64,000 nt of DNA from Hydrogenophaga sp. IBVHS1 (GCF_002127265.1 NZ_NFUU01000001.1:248001-312000); one strand, 5' to 3'. Shown: positions 16,877 to 26,228, numbered from the stretch's first letter. Notes: generated from the letters alone by a model not told the origin. Numbers and translations: made by a program.

Positions 16877-16893
16877 CATACAAGCCTTGTATG
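16877..16893. promoter_or_regulatory. Candidate GntR operator
   Basis: CATACAAG (16877-16884), one base, then CTTGTATG (16886-16893): a perfect eight-base dyad 45 bases upstream of the GntR start. FCD-type GntR proteins bind short AT-centred dyads of the TNGTNNNACNA style, and the ACAAG/CTTGT core is of comparable size. Autoregulation of the transporter operon is the likely role. Confidence 0.55.
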
Positions 16894-16997
16894 CAAGATG
16901 AATGCACCTGGCTTGTGCGCACTCAGGGTGCGCGCGCGCCTGCGCGCACCAAAGCGTGTTGCGCCCGATGCCGCCGGGCCGCCGTTCTGGTGCGTGT

Positions 16998-17918
16998 TCA
17001 GCGCTGGGCGCTGAGCACCCGGAAGTCGTCTTCGTAGCCTTTGAGCACGCGCACCGCGTTCGCCCGCTGCTCGGGCGTGGTGCTGTTGTGCAGGCGGGCG
17101 AATTGCGCGCAGCCCTGGCGCACCAGCTCGCGCTGGTAGTCGTTGTAGCCCGGTGTGGGTGAACGGTTCACGCGCGCATAGTGTTCGCGCACCAGTTGCT
17201 GCGCTCGCGCGGGCGCCGCCTGTGCTTCGCGCACGGTCTGCAGCAGGTCGGCCTGGCGGCGCAGCCGCTCGGCCTGGGTTCGCTGGGCGTCGAACGGCGA
17301 GGACTGGATCAACTCGCGCAGCAGCGCAAGCTGCTCCTTGCTGAGCGTGCCGTAGAGCATTTCGCTGCGGCTGGTGGCGCGCTCCAGGCGCTTCTTCAGG
17401 CGCTGCTCGGGATTGCCGCGCAGGAAGTCCTTCTCAAACTCCTCGTTGCTGCGCGCCTGATGGCGTTGCAGGTGCTCCAGCTGTGCCGGTGTGAGCTGCA
17501 AGGCCAGGCGCGTGAAGGGCTCCACAGTCCGGTCCGCCGCACGCTCGATGCGTTCGCGCACATCTTCGAACTGCACGCAGGCCTGCGCGGGCGTCAGGTC
17601 TGCCGGCGCCAGCGCCTGCCACTCCCGCAGCCGCCCGGCGTACACCGGGAGCTCGTTCTGCCGGTGCCACTGGAAGAACTGGTCGAGGGCATCGCGCGTC
17701 TGCGTCGACTGCGCATCGTCCAGATCCACATACGCGTCGAGCCACCAGTAGCTGATGGTAGGTGCCTGGTTGTAGGCCAGGCGCGCCGCAGTGCAGGCCG
17801 ACATGGCCACCGCCAGCACCAGCCCCGCCCCCAGCCAGGCGAGGCGGCGGGCGATAATCCGCCGCAGGCGAAGGCCGGCAAGTGCGCCGCGCAGCCAGTC
17901 TCCGAAAGAGGTGTTCAT
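16998..17918 (-). CDS. DUF6279 family lipoprotein
   Basis: 306 residues. An N-terminal basic stretch and hydrophobic segment end in the lipobox AMSAC (Cys at about residue 41), followed by a helical, Arg/Gln/Glu-rich domain with the conserved AYNQAPTISYWWLDAYVDLDD opening (in part) and QRHQARSNEEFEKDFL. Homologues are uncharacterised envelope lipoproteins. Its ATG (17918-17916) shares two bases with the ATG of the divergent glmU gene, so the start codons overlap on opposite strands. Confidence 0.78.
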   Translation of the reverse strand: MNTSFGDWLRGALAGLRLRRIIARRLAWLGAGLVLAVAMSACTAARLAYNQAPTISYWWLDAYVDLDDAQSTQTRDALDQFFQWHRQNELPVYAGRLREWQALAPADLTPAQACVQFEDVRERIERAADRTVEPFTRLALQLTPAQLEHLQRHQARSNEEFEKDFLRGNPEQRLKKRLERATSRSEMLYGTLSKEQLALLRELIQSSPFDAQRTQAERLRRQADLLQTVREAQAAPARAQQLVREHYARVNRSPTPGYNDYQRELVRQGCAQFARLHNSTTPEQRANAVRVLKGYEDDFRVLSAQR

Positions 17919-19335
17919 GTCGTTCCCGGTGGATGTGGTGGTGATGGCGGCCGGCAAAGGCACGCGCATGAAGAGTCTGCGGCCCAAAGTGTTGCACCGT
18001 TTGGGTGGCCGCGCACTCGCCCAGCATGTGATCGACTGTGCAGCGCGGTTATCGGCGCGCTCGGTGGTGGTGATCACCGGCCACGGCGCCGAGCAGGTTG
18101 AAGGCGGCCTCACGACGCCGGTGGGCACCACCGAAAGCCCCGCCCCGAGCCTGCGCTTTGTGCGCCAGGAACCGCAGCTGGGCACCGGCCACGCCGTGCA
18201 GCAGGCGGTGCCGGTGCTGGCCAACGACGGTGTGGTGCTGATCCTCAACGGCGATGTGCCCTTGATCGGGCAGGGCACCCTGGAGGCCTTGCTGCAGGCG
18301 TGCGGTGGGCAGCATCTGGCGCTGCTCAGCGTGGACACGGGGGGCGACGCCACGGGTTATGGGCGCATCGTGCGCTCCGTGGACGCAGACCGGTCGGTGC
18401 ACGCCATCGTGGAGCACAAGGACGCCAATGAGGCGCAGCGGCGCATCACCGAGTGGTACAGCGGCGTCATGGCGGCGCCGGCATCGTTGCTCAAGCCTTT
18501 GCTGGCGGGATTGACCAACGACAACAGCCAGCGCGAGTACTACCTGACGGACGTGGTGAAGCATGCCGTGGCGCAGGGACTGGTGGTGAGAGCCATCACC
18601 ACGCACGACGCGGTGGAGGTGGCGGGGGTGAACAGTCCGGTGCAGCTCGCCGAACTCGAGCGCGCGTACCAGCGCCGCCTGGCGCATGGCCTGATGGAGC
18701 AGGGCGTTCGTCTGGCGGATCCGGCGCGGCTGGACGTGCGGGGTGAGCTGCTCTGCGGCCAGGACGTGGAGATCGACGTCAACTGCGTGTTTGAAGGCCG
18801 CGTGAAGCTCGGTGAAGGCGTGCGCATCGGTGCGAACTGCGTGATCGCCAACGCCGCCATCGACGACGGGGCGGTGATTCACCCCTTCACCCACATCGAC
18901 GGCGAGAAGCTGGGCGTGTCGGTGGGGCGCGGCGCCCTGGTGGGGCCCTTCGCGCGGCTGCGGCCGGGCGCGCAACTCGGTGCCGAGGTGCACATCGGCA
19001 ACTTTGTCGAGGTCAAGAATTCCACCCTGGCCGCCGGCGCCAAAGCCAACCATCTGGCTTACCTGGGCGATGCCACGGTGGGCGAGCGGGTGAACTACGG
19101 GGCGGGCAGCATCACGGCGAACTACGACGGGGCGAACAAGCACCGAACCGTGATCGAGGCCGACGTGCACGTGGGCAGCAATTGCGTGCTGGTGGCACCC
19201 GTCACCATCGGCGCGGGGGGCACGGTGGGCGCGGGTTCCACCATCAGCAAAAGCACAGCGCCGGGTGTGCTTGCCGTTGCTCGTGGCCGGCAGGTGTCGC
19301 TGCCGAACTGGAAGCGCCCCGAGAAGAAACGCTGA
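17917..19335 (+). CDS. glmU: Bifunctional GlcNAc-1-P uridyltransferase / GlcN-1-P acetyltransferase
   Basis: 472 residues, starting at 17917 behind an AAAGAGG ribosome site; the frame is open further upstream but only this ATG gives the conserved start. The N-terminal pyrophosphorylase domain has VVVMAAGKGTRMKS, GTGHAVQQA and LNGDVPLI. The C-terminal left-handed beta helix has the hexapeptide repeats and the acetyltransferase segment KANHLAYLGDATVGERVNYGAGS in parts. It makes UDP-GlcNAc for peptidoglycan and LPS. GlmS, the preceding pathway enzyme, is encoded 1.5 kb downstream. Confidence 0.97.
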   Translation: MSFPVDVVVMAAGKGTRMKSLRPKVLHRLGGRALAQHVIDCAARLSARSVVVITGHGAEQVEGGLTTPVGTTESPAPSLRFVRQEPQLGTGHAVQQAVPVLANDGVVLILNGDVPLIGQGTLEALLQACGGQHLALLSVDTGGDATGYGRIVRSVDADRSVHAIVEHKDANEAQRRITEWYSGVMAAPASLLKPLLAGLTNDNSQREYYLTDVVKHAVAQGLVVRAITTHDAVEVAGVNSPVQLAELERAYQRRLAHGLMEQGVRLADPARLDVRGELLCGQDVEIDVNCVFEGRVKLGEGVRIGANCVIANAAIDDGAVIHPFTHIDGEKLGVSVGRGALVGPFARLRPGAQLGAEVHIGNFVEVKNSTLAAGAKANHLAYLGDATVGERVNYGAGSITANYDGANKHRTVIEADVHVGSNCVLVAPVTIGAGGTVGAGSTISKSTAPGVLAVARGRQVSLPNWKRPEKKR

Positions 19336-19339
19336 TTGC

Positions 19340-20071
19340 TCAGCCTCCGCGCACGTCGAGCGACTGCCCGTTGAAGCGGCTGTTGCCGAAGCCGCTGTGG
19401 CCGCTGTTGGCTGCAGGGCGACGGCCAATGCCGTTGAGGTCCATCAGACGGCTCAGACCCATCACTTCGGAGTCGCGGAAACCGGTCTGCGAGTGCTGCT
19501 GGTCGAATTCGGAGAACTGGCTTTCCAGTTGCTGCATGGCGCTTTCGCGAGCGTCTTCCTTCGGCTTGGGCTTGGGCAGCGCAGCCAGGTTCAGTTGCTC
19601 GCGGAAATCTGCGGGTGACGGCATGCGGTGCAGGCCGTTCTTCAGGAACACAAAGCGCACGCCGGCGGTCTTGAGGATGCGGTTCTTCATCTTGGCCTGG
19701 TGCGTCTTGGCCTTGGCGTCGCTCAGGTGGTATTGCTCGATATCGAAAGCAAAACTGGGCCGGCCGTCTTCACCGCACACCACGAAGTCCACCTTCTGGT
19801 TGTTCAGCCGTTCCATGGCGCGCTGTCGATCGGCCGCGCGACGCACCGAGAGCATGCTCTTGAGGGCCACATTGGGCAGCACCACCTGACCAGGAAAGGT
19901 GTCCTGCAGATAGTCGAGCATGTGCACCTGCTCGATAGTGAGAATGCGTTCAGGCGTGTAGCGGTCTTCGCGACCGGACGATTTGCCCTGGGACAATTTC
20001 CTGTAGGCCCACGCACCCAGCCCGAGCAAGACGATCACGCCCGCGGCAATGGCGATCCACATCATTTCCAT
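19340..20071 (-). CDS. DUF2726 domain protein with N-terminal membrane anchor
   Basis: 243 residues. One membrane helix near the N-terminus (MWIAIAAGVIVLLGLGAWAY) is followed by a DUF2726 domain: FPGQVVLPNVALKSML, QKVDFVVCGEDGRPSFAFDIEQ and ILKTAGVRFVFLK. The D-F-V and E-x-x-x/D residues resemble the PD-(D/E)XK nuclease-like core often given to this family, so nucleic-acid work is possible but unproven. The C-terminal third is Gln/Ser/Gly-rich. Start at 20071 is set by GGAGG six bases upstream. Confidence 0.8.
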   Translation of the reverse strand: MEMMWIAIAAGVIVLLGLGAWAYRKLSQGKSSGREDRYTPERILTIEQVHMLDYLQDTFPGQVVLPNVALKSMLSVRRAADRQRAMERLNNQKVDFVVCGEDGRPSFAFDIEQYHLSDAKAKTHQAKMKNRILKTAGVRFVFLKNGLHRMPSPADFREQLNLAALPKPKPKEDARESAMQQLESQFSEFDQQHSQTGFRDSEVMGLSRLMDLNGIGRRPAANSGHSGFGNSRFNGQSLDVRGG

Positions 20072-20231
20072 ACAACCTCCTTTGGCTGGACGGCGAGTCC
20101 GCCCAGTCGAGATGGTGAGGTTGTTACAGACCGGCAGGCGCGTCAACACTTGGTTGGCGAGTCGATTCCCCCAACTGTGCGTTTTGCATCAAAAGCGCCG
20201 GGCAATTGTGGCCAAAGGTACACATATCCCG

Positions 20232-20729
20232 TCAGCCCTTGGGTGTCTGGCCCAACGGCAGGCGGGGTTCGAACTTGGCGCGCTTGAGGCTGAAGAAGGC
20301 CTTGATGTTGCGCACATTCGCATCGCTGGTGAACAGGCGCTGCGCCAGGGCCAGGTAGCCCGGCATGTCGGTGCAATGCACCACCAGCATGAAGTCGGGT
20401 CCCGGGCTCACGCGGTAGCACTGCTGCACCTCCACCACCGGCAGCACGCGCGTCTCGAACGCATCCAGTTGCTCGGCACCCTGGCGTTCCAGGGTGATTT
20501 CCACCAGCGCAGTGAGCCCGTGGCCCAGCAGGGGTGCCAGCCTGTCGGGGCTGAGCAAGGCCACTTCGCGCTCGATCACACCCAGCTGACGCAAGCGCTT
20601 CACGCGCCGCAAGCTGGTGGGCGGCGAGAGATGGGCCAGCTCGGCCAGGGTCTGGTTGCTGCGTGAAGCGTCGGTCTGGAGCAGATCGAGCAGACGCAGA
20701 TCGGCGTCATCGATGGTGATTACTTCCAT
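20232..20729 (-). CDS. Lrp/AsnC-family transcriptional regulator
   Basis: 165 residues. The AsnC-type HTH (DDADLRLLDLLQTDASRSN, then LAELAHLSPPTSLRRVKRL) occupies residues 7-50, and the RAM ligand domain follows (ALVEITLE, VVEVQQCYRVSPGPDFMLVVHCTD in part). It is divergent from glmS over a 134-base AT-rich spacer containing a wide inverted repeat, so it may act on itself and perhaps on glmS. Confidence 0.92.
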   Translation of the reverse strand: MEVITIDDADLRLLDLLQTDASRSNQTLAELAHLSPPTSLRRVKRLRQLGVIEREVALLSPDRLAPLLGHGLTALVEITLERQGAEQLDAFETRVLPVVEVQQCYRVSPGPDFMLVVHCTDMPGYLALAQRLFTSDANVRNIKAFFSLKRAKFEPRLPLGQTPKG

Positions 20730-20863
20730 AGTTTGTCAATAAATGAATTTTTCTTCCGGTCATGTGTTAATGAGAAATTATCTGTCATAGCTAACGAAAG
20801 TATGTCGACTTATTTCTCAAAGGTCTGATTAGCATCTGCCCATTCAAATTTAAGGAGCGTGAC
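20730..20863. promoter_or_regulatory. AT-rich divergent control region of the Lrp-type regulator and glmS
   Basis: The spacer is conspicuously AT-rich against its surroundings. TGAGAAAT (20771-20778) and ATTTCTCA (20812-20819) are perfect inverted copies whose centres are 41 bases apart, about four helical turns, as expected for an octameric Lrp-type protein wrapping DNA. A ribosome site (AAGGAGCG) precedes glmS. Confidence 0.5.
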
Positions 20864-22720
20864 ATGTGCGGGATCGTGGCGGGGGTTTCAGGGCGCGACA
20901 TCGTGCCCGTGCTGGTTCAGGGGCTGCAACGTCTGGAGTACCGGGGTTACGACTCCTGCGGTGTGGCGGTGCACAGCGGGGGGCTCAAGCGGGCACGCAG
21001 CACGGCTCGTGTGGCCGAGCTGGCGCAACAGGTGCAGATCGAGGGCATCGGAAGCGGTACCGGCATCGCGCATACCCGTTGGGCCACGCATGGCGCGCCA
21101 GCGGTGCACAACGCACATCCGCATTTCAGCCACGGTCCCGGCAGCAGCAGCACGGCTGCGGGCCGCGTGGCCTTGGTGCACAACGGCATCATCGAGAACC
21201 ACGACGAGCTGCGCGCAGCGCTGCAGTCCAAAGGCTATGTGTTCGAGAGCCAGACCGACACCGAGGTGATCGCCCACCTGATCGATTCACTCTACGAAGG
21301 CGACATTTTTGCCGCGCTGCAGGCGGCCGTGCCCCAACTGCACGGCGCCTACGCGCTGGCCGTGTTCCACAAGGACGAGCCGCACCGGGTGGTGGGCGCG
21401 CGCGCCGGTTCACCGCTGGTGCTGGGCGTGGGCACTGCCGATGGCGAGCACTTCCTGGCCAGCGATGCCATGGCCCTGGCCGGCGTGACGGACCAGATCG
21501 TCTACCTGGAAGAGGGCGACCTGGTGGACCTGCAGCTCGGCCGCTACTGGGTGCTCGACGCCTCGGGCCGTTCGCTCGATGCCACGCAGCGCCCGGTGAA
21601 GACCGTGCACGCGCACAGCGGTGCGGCCGAACTCGGCCCCTACCGGCACTACATGCAAAAGGAAATCTTCGAACAACCGCGCGCCATTGGCGACACGCTT
21701 GAAGGCGTTGTCGGTATCACGCCAGAGCTGTTTGGTGACCGTGCGTACAGCGTGTTCAAGGACATCGACAACGTGCTCATCCTCGCGTGCGGTACCAGCT
21801 ATTACAGCGGCTGCACCGCCAAATATTGGCTGGAGAGCATGGCGAAGATCCCCACCCAGGTGGAAGTGGCCAGCGAATACCGCTACCGCACCAGCGTGCC
21901 CAACCCGCGCACCCTGGTGGTCACCATCACGCAAAGTGGCGAGACCGCCGACACGCTGGCCGCGCTGCGCCACGCGCAGGGTCTGGGCATGAAGCACACG
22001 CTGACCATCTGCAACGTGGCCACCTCGGCCATGGTGCGCGAGTGCGAGCTCGCCTACATCACCCGGGCCGGTGTGGAGATCGGCGTGGCCTCTACCAAAG
22101 CCTTCACCACGCAGCTCGCCGGCCTGTTCCTGCTCACGCTGGCGCTGGCTCAGGTGCGCGGGCACCTGAGCGACGAAGCCGAAGCCGAACACCTCAAGTC
22201 CATGCGCCACCTGCCCGTGGCGCTACAGGCCGTGCTGGCGCTGGAGCCGCAGGTGATCAGCTGGGCCGAAGACTTTGCCCGCATGGACAACGCGCTCTTT
22301 CTGGGCCGCGGCCTGCACTACCCCATTGCGCTGGAAGGCGCCTTGAAGCTCAAGGAAATCAGCTACATCCACGCCGAGGCGTACCCGGCCGGCGAGCTCA
22401 AGCACGGCCCGCTTGCGCTGGTGACCGCCGCCATGCCGGTGGTGACGGTGGCGCCCAACGATGCCTTGCTGGAAAAGCTCAAGAGCAACATGCAGGAAGT
22501 GCGTGCGCGCGGTGGCGTGCTCTATGTGCTGGCCGATGCCGACACCCGCATCGCCAGCAGCGAGGGCATTCATGTCATTCGCATGCCCGAGCACTATGGC
22601 GCACTCAGCCCGCTGCTTCACGTGGTGCCGCTGCAGATGCTGGCGTACCACACGGCGCTGGCGAAGGGCACCGATGTGGACAAACCCCGGAACCTTGCCA
22701 AAAGCGTCACGGTGGAGTGA
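20864..22720 (+). CDS. glmS: Glutamine--fructose-6-phosphate aminotransferase (isomerizing)
   Basis: 618 residues. Cys2 (MCGIVAG) is the glutaminase nucleophile; [19 protein letters not shown] and [12 protein letters not shown] follow. Two SIS domains bind the sugar phosphate ([26 protein letters not shown]), and the C-terminus ends LAKSVTVE as in the family. It makes glucosamine-6-phosphate from fructose-6-phosphate and glutamine, the first step to UDP-GlcNAc. Transcribed away from the Lrp-type regulator. Confidence 0.97.
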   Translation: MCGIVAGVSGRDIVPVLVQGLQRLEYRGYDSCGVAVHSGGLKRARSTARVAELAQQVQIEGIGSGTGIAHTRWATHGAPAVHNAHPHFSHGPGSSSTAAGRVALVHNGIIENHDELRAALQSKGYVFESQTDTEVIAHLIDSLYEGDIFAALQAAVPQLHGAYALAVFHKDEPHRVVGARAGSPLVLGVGTADGEHFLASDAMALAGVTDQIVYLEEGDLVDLQLGRYWVLDASGRSLDATQRPVKTVHAHSGAAELGPYRHYMQKEIFEQPRAIGDTLEGVVGITPELFGDRAYSVFKDIDNVLILACGTSYYSGCTAKYWLESMAKIPTQVEVASEYRYRTSVPNPRTLVVTITQSGETADTLAALRHAQGLGMKHTLTICNVATSAMVRECELAYITRAGVEIGVASTKAFTTQLAGLFLLTLALAQVRGHLSDEAEAEHLKSMRHLPVALQAVLALEPQVISWAEDFARMDNALFLGRGLHYPIALEGALKLKEISYIHAEAYPAGELKHGPLALVTAAMPVVTVAPNDALLEKLKSNMQEVRARGGVLYVLADADTRIASSEGIHVIRMPEHYGALSPLLHVVPLQMLAYHTALAKGTDVDKPRNLAKSVTVE

Positions 22721-22813
22721 GCTGTTTGCGTACGTTGCCGCACTGACGGAGGAGATCGGCCCCAGCAACATCTGTTCACCTGTTCTGTGACGGACGACAA
22801 CTGGGAAAACTGG

Positions 22814-23263
22814 ATGAAGCGTTTGATGCTTGCCGCACTGCTGGGCGTGGTCTGCCCGCTGGGATTTGCGGGGCCCGAAGCGGCGAACAACGGCCAGGTC
22901 GCCACGTTCAAGAACGTGTCGGGCAACATTGATATCGCTCGAAACGACGCCCGGCTGGATGCCGTGTCCGGCATGCCGCTGTTCGTGTCCGACCGCATCG
23001 TCTCCGGTACCGGCGCGTCGGCCGGCATCGTGTTCAACGACGGCACGCAGCTCACGGTCGGGCCTTCCACCGACATCGAGGTTCGCGACTACACCTTTGA
23101 ACCCAGGCAGTCCCGCTACGATTTCTTCGTCTACCTCGCCAGAGGGGCCGCGATCTACACATCGGGAATGATGGGCAGGCTCGCACCGGAGGCGATCAAG
23201 GTGGCCACACCCACGGCGACCATCGGCATTCGCGGGACGCGATTCATCATCGAGGCGGATTGA
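22814..23263 (+). CDS. FecR-domain periplasmic protein
   Basis: 149 residues from the ATG at 22814, chosen because the signal peptide (MKRLMLAALLGVVCPLGFAGPE) begins there; an upstream ATG at 22787 is in frame. The FecR domain shows VSGNIDIARNDARLDAVSGMPLFVSDRIVSG in parts, then GIVFNDGTQLTVGPSTDIEV and TPTATIGIRGTRFII. In Comamonadaceae such proteins often sit beside an OmpA-like lipoprotein and a CHASE2 cyclase; here the OmpA gene follows at once but no cyclase is present. Confidence 0.85.
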   Translation: MKRLMLAALLGVVCPLGFAGPEAANNGQVATFKNVSGNIDIARNDARLDAVSGMPLFVSDRIVSGTGASAGIVFNDGTQLTVGPSTDIEVRDYTFEPRQSRYDFFVYLARGAAIYTSGMMGRLAPEAIKVATPTATIGIRGTRFIIEAD

Positions 23264-23270
23264 TCACGCC

Positions 23271-23903
23271 ATGAAGACTCCACAGATGCGATGGGCAAGG
23301 TGCGCGCCCCTGATCGCCGTCGCCCTGGCCTGCCTGGGCGGCTGTGCCACCGGCCTGAAGCCAGCCACGAGAACGTCCGTTGTCCTGTTGCCCGATGAGG
23401 ACAGCAGGGTCGGCACCGTTTCCATGTCCACCGCGTCGGGTACGCAGCTGCTCGATCAAGCCTTCAGCCACACCATGGTGCATGGCAACCGCGTGGCTCC
23501 ATCGCAGGCGCGGCCCGTCAGCCGCGGCCTGGTGGACACCGTCTACGGCGAACTGATCAAGAGTCAACCTTCGCCACCCAGAACCTTCGTGCTGCAGTTC
23601 ATGCTGGACAAGACGGTGCTGACGGAAGAATCCAGGGCCCTGCTGCCCGCTGTGTTCGCCGCGGCACGCGAGCGCAAGCCCACGCGCATCACGGTGTTCG
23701 GTCACGCGGACGCCAGTGGGTCGCAAGAGTGGAACCTGAAACTGTCGGCCGAACGAGCCGAGACGGCCGCCCAGCTGCTCAGGAACAACGATCCCACGCT
23801 GAAAGACATCGAGATTCAGTATTTCGGCGATACCAGGCCATTGAGCGCAGAGACGCGGGCATCGGACCCGAGGAACCGGCGGGTTGAAATACTCATACTC
23901 TGA
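23271..23903 (+). CDS. OmpA-family lipoprotein
   Basis: 210 residues. The lipobox LGGC gives lipidated Cys25; the C-terminal OmpA domain has FMLDKTVLTEES, ITVFGHADASGSQEWNLKLSAERAE in parts, and DPRNRRVEILI with the peptidoglycan-binding Asp and Arg. It should tether the outer membrane to peptidoglycan. Seven bases after the FecR gene, so cotranscribed. Confidence 0.88.
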   Translation: MKTPQMRWARCAPLIAVALACLGGCATGLKPATRTSVVLLPDEDSRVGTVSMSTASGTQLLDQAFSHTMVHGNRVAPSQARPVSRGLVDTVYGELIKSQPSPPRTFVLQFMLDKTVLTEESRALLPAVFAAARERKPTRITVFGHADASGSQEWNLKLSAERAETAAQLLRNNDPTLKDIEIQYFGDTRPLSAETRASDPRNRRVEILIL

Positions 23904-23966
23904 ACCACTGAGTTAACGATGAGCGTTGACAGCGTGGTCGGCGGAGAACATACACTCCGCATCTCC

Positions 23967-24494
23967 ATGAGTACCCGCAGCGCCACCCGCCAGAATCCCT
24001 TTCCCGCGACCGCGAAAAAGGCCACCCGCGCCAGAACCCGGCGCAACCATCAGGCGCTGCTGGCCACCGAAGCCTCGCCGTACTACCAGATCTGGGTGCT
24101 GACCAACCTCACGGCCAAGCCCTTCATCGTTCGCTTCGGCGAGCGTTTCGATCTGAACCTTACCGACTGGCGCATCCTGCTGACGCTGGCTGACAAGCCC
24201 GGCATCACCGCGCAAGGCCTGGCCGATTACACCGGTCTGGACAAGATGAGCGTCTCGCGCGTGGTGCGCAAGCTGGAAGCGCAAGACAGGCTGGTGCGTG
24301 AGAACAGCGAAGCCGACCGGCGTAGCTTCCACCTCAATCTCACCGAGGCCGGCTGGGCGGTGTACGAGGAGATCGCGGTGGCCGCGATCGAGCGTGAAAC
24401 GCAGGTCTATGCCGGCCTGAGCGCCGCCGAGGTGAAGACGCTGCACGAGTTGCTGGGCAAGCTCTCGGTGCGCGCACGGCTTCCCATGGGTTGA
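23967..24494 (+). CDS. MarR-family transcriptional regulator
   Basis: 175 residues from the ATG at 23967 (a further in-frame ATG at 23919 is possible). After a basic N-terminal arm comes the winged HTH: LTDWRILLTLADKPGITAQGLADYTGLDKMSVSRVVRKLEAQ in overlapping parts, with the wing NSEADRRSFHLNLTEAG. It is convergent with the cupin gene, one base apart, and probably acts at the palindrome 25355-25368 that separates the cupin from the SDR-TRAP operon. Confidence 0.92.
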   Translation: MSTRSATRQNPFPATAKKATRARTRRNHQALLATEASPYYQIWVLTNLTAKPFIVRFGERFDLNLTDWRILLTLADKPGITAQGLADYTGLDKMSVSRVVRKLEAQDRLVRENSEADRRSFHLNLTEAGWAVYEEIAVAAIERETQVYAGLSAAEVKTLHELLGKLSVRARLPMG

Positions 24495-24495
24495 T

Positions 24496-25317
24496 TCAGA
24501 AGCCGTAAGGATCCAGCGCGGGGTCGTCGCCCGCGTGCGCAGGGCCTTCTGCCCATGCAATCAAACTGCAGCCGTAGCGCGAACCCAGTTGCACCCGCGC
24601 GCCGGGTTCGATCACCATCACCGATGGCCCTGCGACCGTGACGTCGCCTACGCTGAGGTCGCCAGCGAGCAGGAAAAAGTCCGTCAGGCCCGTGTGGTGC
24701 AGGTCGCTGAGCCGGGCCCCTGGCCAGAGCTGCAACGAGCACAACCGGTGGTTGCTGCCGGTGCCCGCGTAATCGAACACCGGACGGCGCAACACCCCCG
24801 CAAACGGCGAGGCAACTGGTGCCACCGAGTCGAGCACCACCGTGAGGTCTGGGGGCGTGAACGGCTGCGCGTTGGTCACCGTGGTTTTCTTCGCGTGCGG
24901 ATGGATCGCGGCACCATCCGGCTCGATGATCACCGGTCCCTCCAGCCGCGAGAACAGCGTGCAGCCGCCATAGGACACCGCATCGTGGGTGGCGCCCGTG
25001 AGGTTGATGCCCACCGCACCAGCGCGCGTGGTGCACTGGAAATCGGTGAGTTCGCCCGAGAGGAAATAGCTGCTCGCCACGCCGCGATGCTGGTGCACGC
25101 CGGAGCGGCTCATGGGGTCGAACACCAGCATGCCGAGGAAGAGGCCGCGCTCTGGATCGCGCCGAACGGCCTTCTCGCGCGAGGTTCCGCGCGGCGTCGT
25201 GCGCCACGGAATGGCCTCGAGATCGTAGGCGTACACGCCGGGCTGGACTCGATGTCCTGCGACTGTGGCGGGTGCGTGGTCGGGTGTGGCGATGAGGGGT
25301 TCGGCGGCAACGGTCAT
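24496..25317 (-). CDS. Cupin-domain protein (possible dioxygenase)
   Basis: 273 residues containing two cupin halves. The first has DPMSRSGVHQHRGVASSYFLSGELTD in parts (metal-site His pair and Glu), the second GARLSDLHHTGLTDFFLLAGDL with His-His and an Asp. The layout resembles ChrR-like and 2,4'-dihydroxyacetophenone dioxygenase-type cupins. Divergent from the SDR-TRAP operon across a palindrome, so it likely belongs to the same catabolic module; substrate unknown. Confidence 0.72.
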   Translation of the reverse strand: MTVAAEPLIATPDHAPATVAGHRVQPGVYAYDLEAIPWRTTPRGTSREKAVRRDPERGLFLGMLVFDPMSRSGVHQHRGVASSYFLSGELTDFQCTTRAGAVGINLTGATHDAVSYGGCTLFSRLEGPVIIEPDGAAIHPHAKKTTVTNAQPFTPPDLTVVLDSVAPVASPFAGVLRRPVFDYAGTGSNHRLCSLQLWPGARLSDLHHTGLTDFFLLAGDLSVGDVTVAGPSVMVIEPGARVQLGSRYGCSLIAWAEGPAHAGDDPALDPYGF

Positions 25318-25354
25318 GGTGTCGTCCTAGGGTAAACGAGGGGCTGTCATCAAG

Positions 25355-25368
25355 GTAACGAACGTTAC
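25355..25368. promoter_or_regulatory. Candidate MarR operator
   Basis: GTAACG, AA, CGTTAC: a perfect six-base dyad in the 77-base divergent spacer between the cupin and SDR genes. Its size and central position fit MarR dimer sites, and a MarR gene lies at the end of the cupin gene. It would let one regulator control both directions. Confidence 0.55.
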
Positions 25369-25394
25369 TATATGACGGAACCAAAGGCCTTGTC

Positions 25395-26228
25395 ATGTCT
25401 TTTCTTTCGAGTCCACCGACCACTTCGAAAACGCCCGGTGTGCACGTGGTCACCGGTGCCAGCCATGGCATCGGCGCGGCCACTGCAGCGTTGCTGGCGG
25501 CGGCTGGGCACCGCGTGGTTTCGCTCGATGTGGTGGCGCCGACCGCAGGCTCGGTTGGTGCGGACGTCCTGATTCAACACCTCGCCTGCGACCTGGCCTC
25601 GGAAGACGCGATCGGCAAAGCGTTCGCGCGCATCGAACAGGAGCATGGCCATGTGGATGGGCTGGTGAACTGTGCCGGCGTCGAATCGCGGCACCTGCTG
25701 GAGAACATGCCAGTGGCTGCCTGGGACCGGGTGATGGACATCAACCTGCGCGGCACCATGTTGTGCCTGCAGGCGGCCGCACCGCTCATGCGCGAAGGCG
25801 CATCGGTGGTCAATGTGGCCTCCATCGCGGGCAAGCGCATGTCGTATTCCGGTGACGCGGCCTACACCGCGTCCAAGGGCGCGGTGCTCGCCTTCACGCG
25901 CCATATGGCGTTCGAGCTCGCGGGCCGCCGCATCCGCGTCAATGCGGTGTGCCCTGGCCCCACGCTCACGCCCATGATCTACCGCAGCTTGAACGAAGAG
26001 CGCATCGCAGCCGTCGCCGAGTCGGTGCCGCTGGGTCGCTGGGTTCAGGCGGACGATGTGGCCCAGGCCATCGCTTTCCTGCTTTCTTCCGCCGCCGCCA
26101 TGATCACAGGCAGCACCATCGATGTGGATGGCGGCATGCTGGTGTCCAACGGCACCCCCTACCGGGACTACGTGGCCGCCCGGCAAGTGCAACACGCTGC
26201 GCCACCTTCACCGGAGACTTCGCCATGA
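25395..26228 (+). CDS. Short-chain dehydrogenase/reductase
   Basis: 277 residues of the classical SDR fold: VTGASHGIGAATA (cofactor loop), NCAG-type strand (VNCAGVES), NVASIAGKRMSYSG with the catalytic Ser, and Y-x-x-x-K in AAYTASKGAV. The acidic residue after the second strand (SLDVVA) suggests NAD preference. C-terminal DVDGGMLVSNGTPYRDY is typical. Its stop overlaps the start of the TRAP binding-protein gene by four bases, linking oxidation of an alcohol or keto substrate to its uptake. Confidence 0.92.
   Translation: MSFLSSPPTTSKTPGVHVVTGASHGIGAATAALLAAAGHRVVSLDVVAPTAGSVGADVLIQHLACDLASEDAIGKAFARIEQEHGHVDGLVNCAGVESRHLLENMPVAAWDRVMDINLRGTMLCLQAAAPLMREGASVVNVASIAGKRMSYSGDAAYTASKGAVLAFTRHMAFELAGRRIRVNAVCPGPTLTPMIYRSLNEERIAAVAESVPLGRWVQADDVAQAIAFLLSSAAAMITGSTIDVDGGMLVSNGTPYRDYVAARQVQHAAPPSPETSP

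Noticed and set aside
20132..20231. Hairpin terminator after the Lrp-type gene
   Set aside because: A TTTTG/CAAAA stem is present but bulged and without a T-run.
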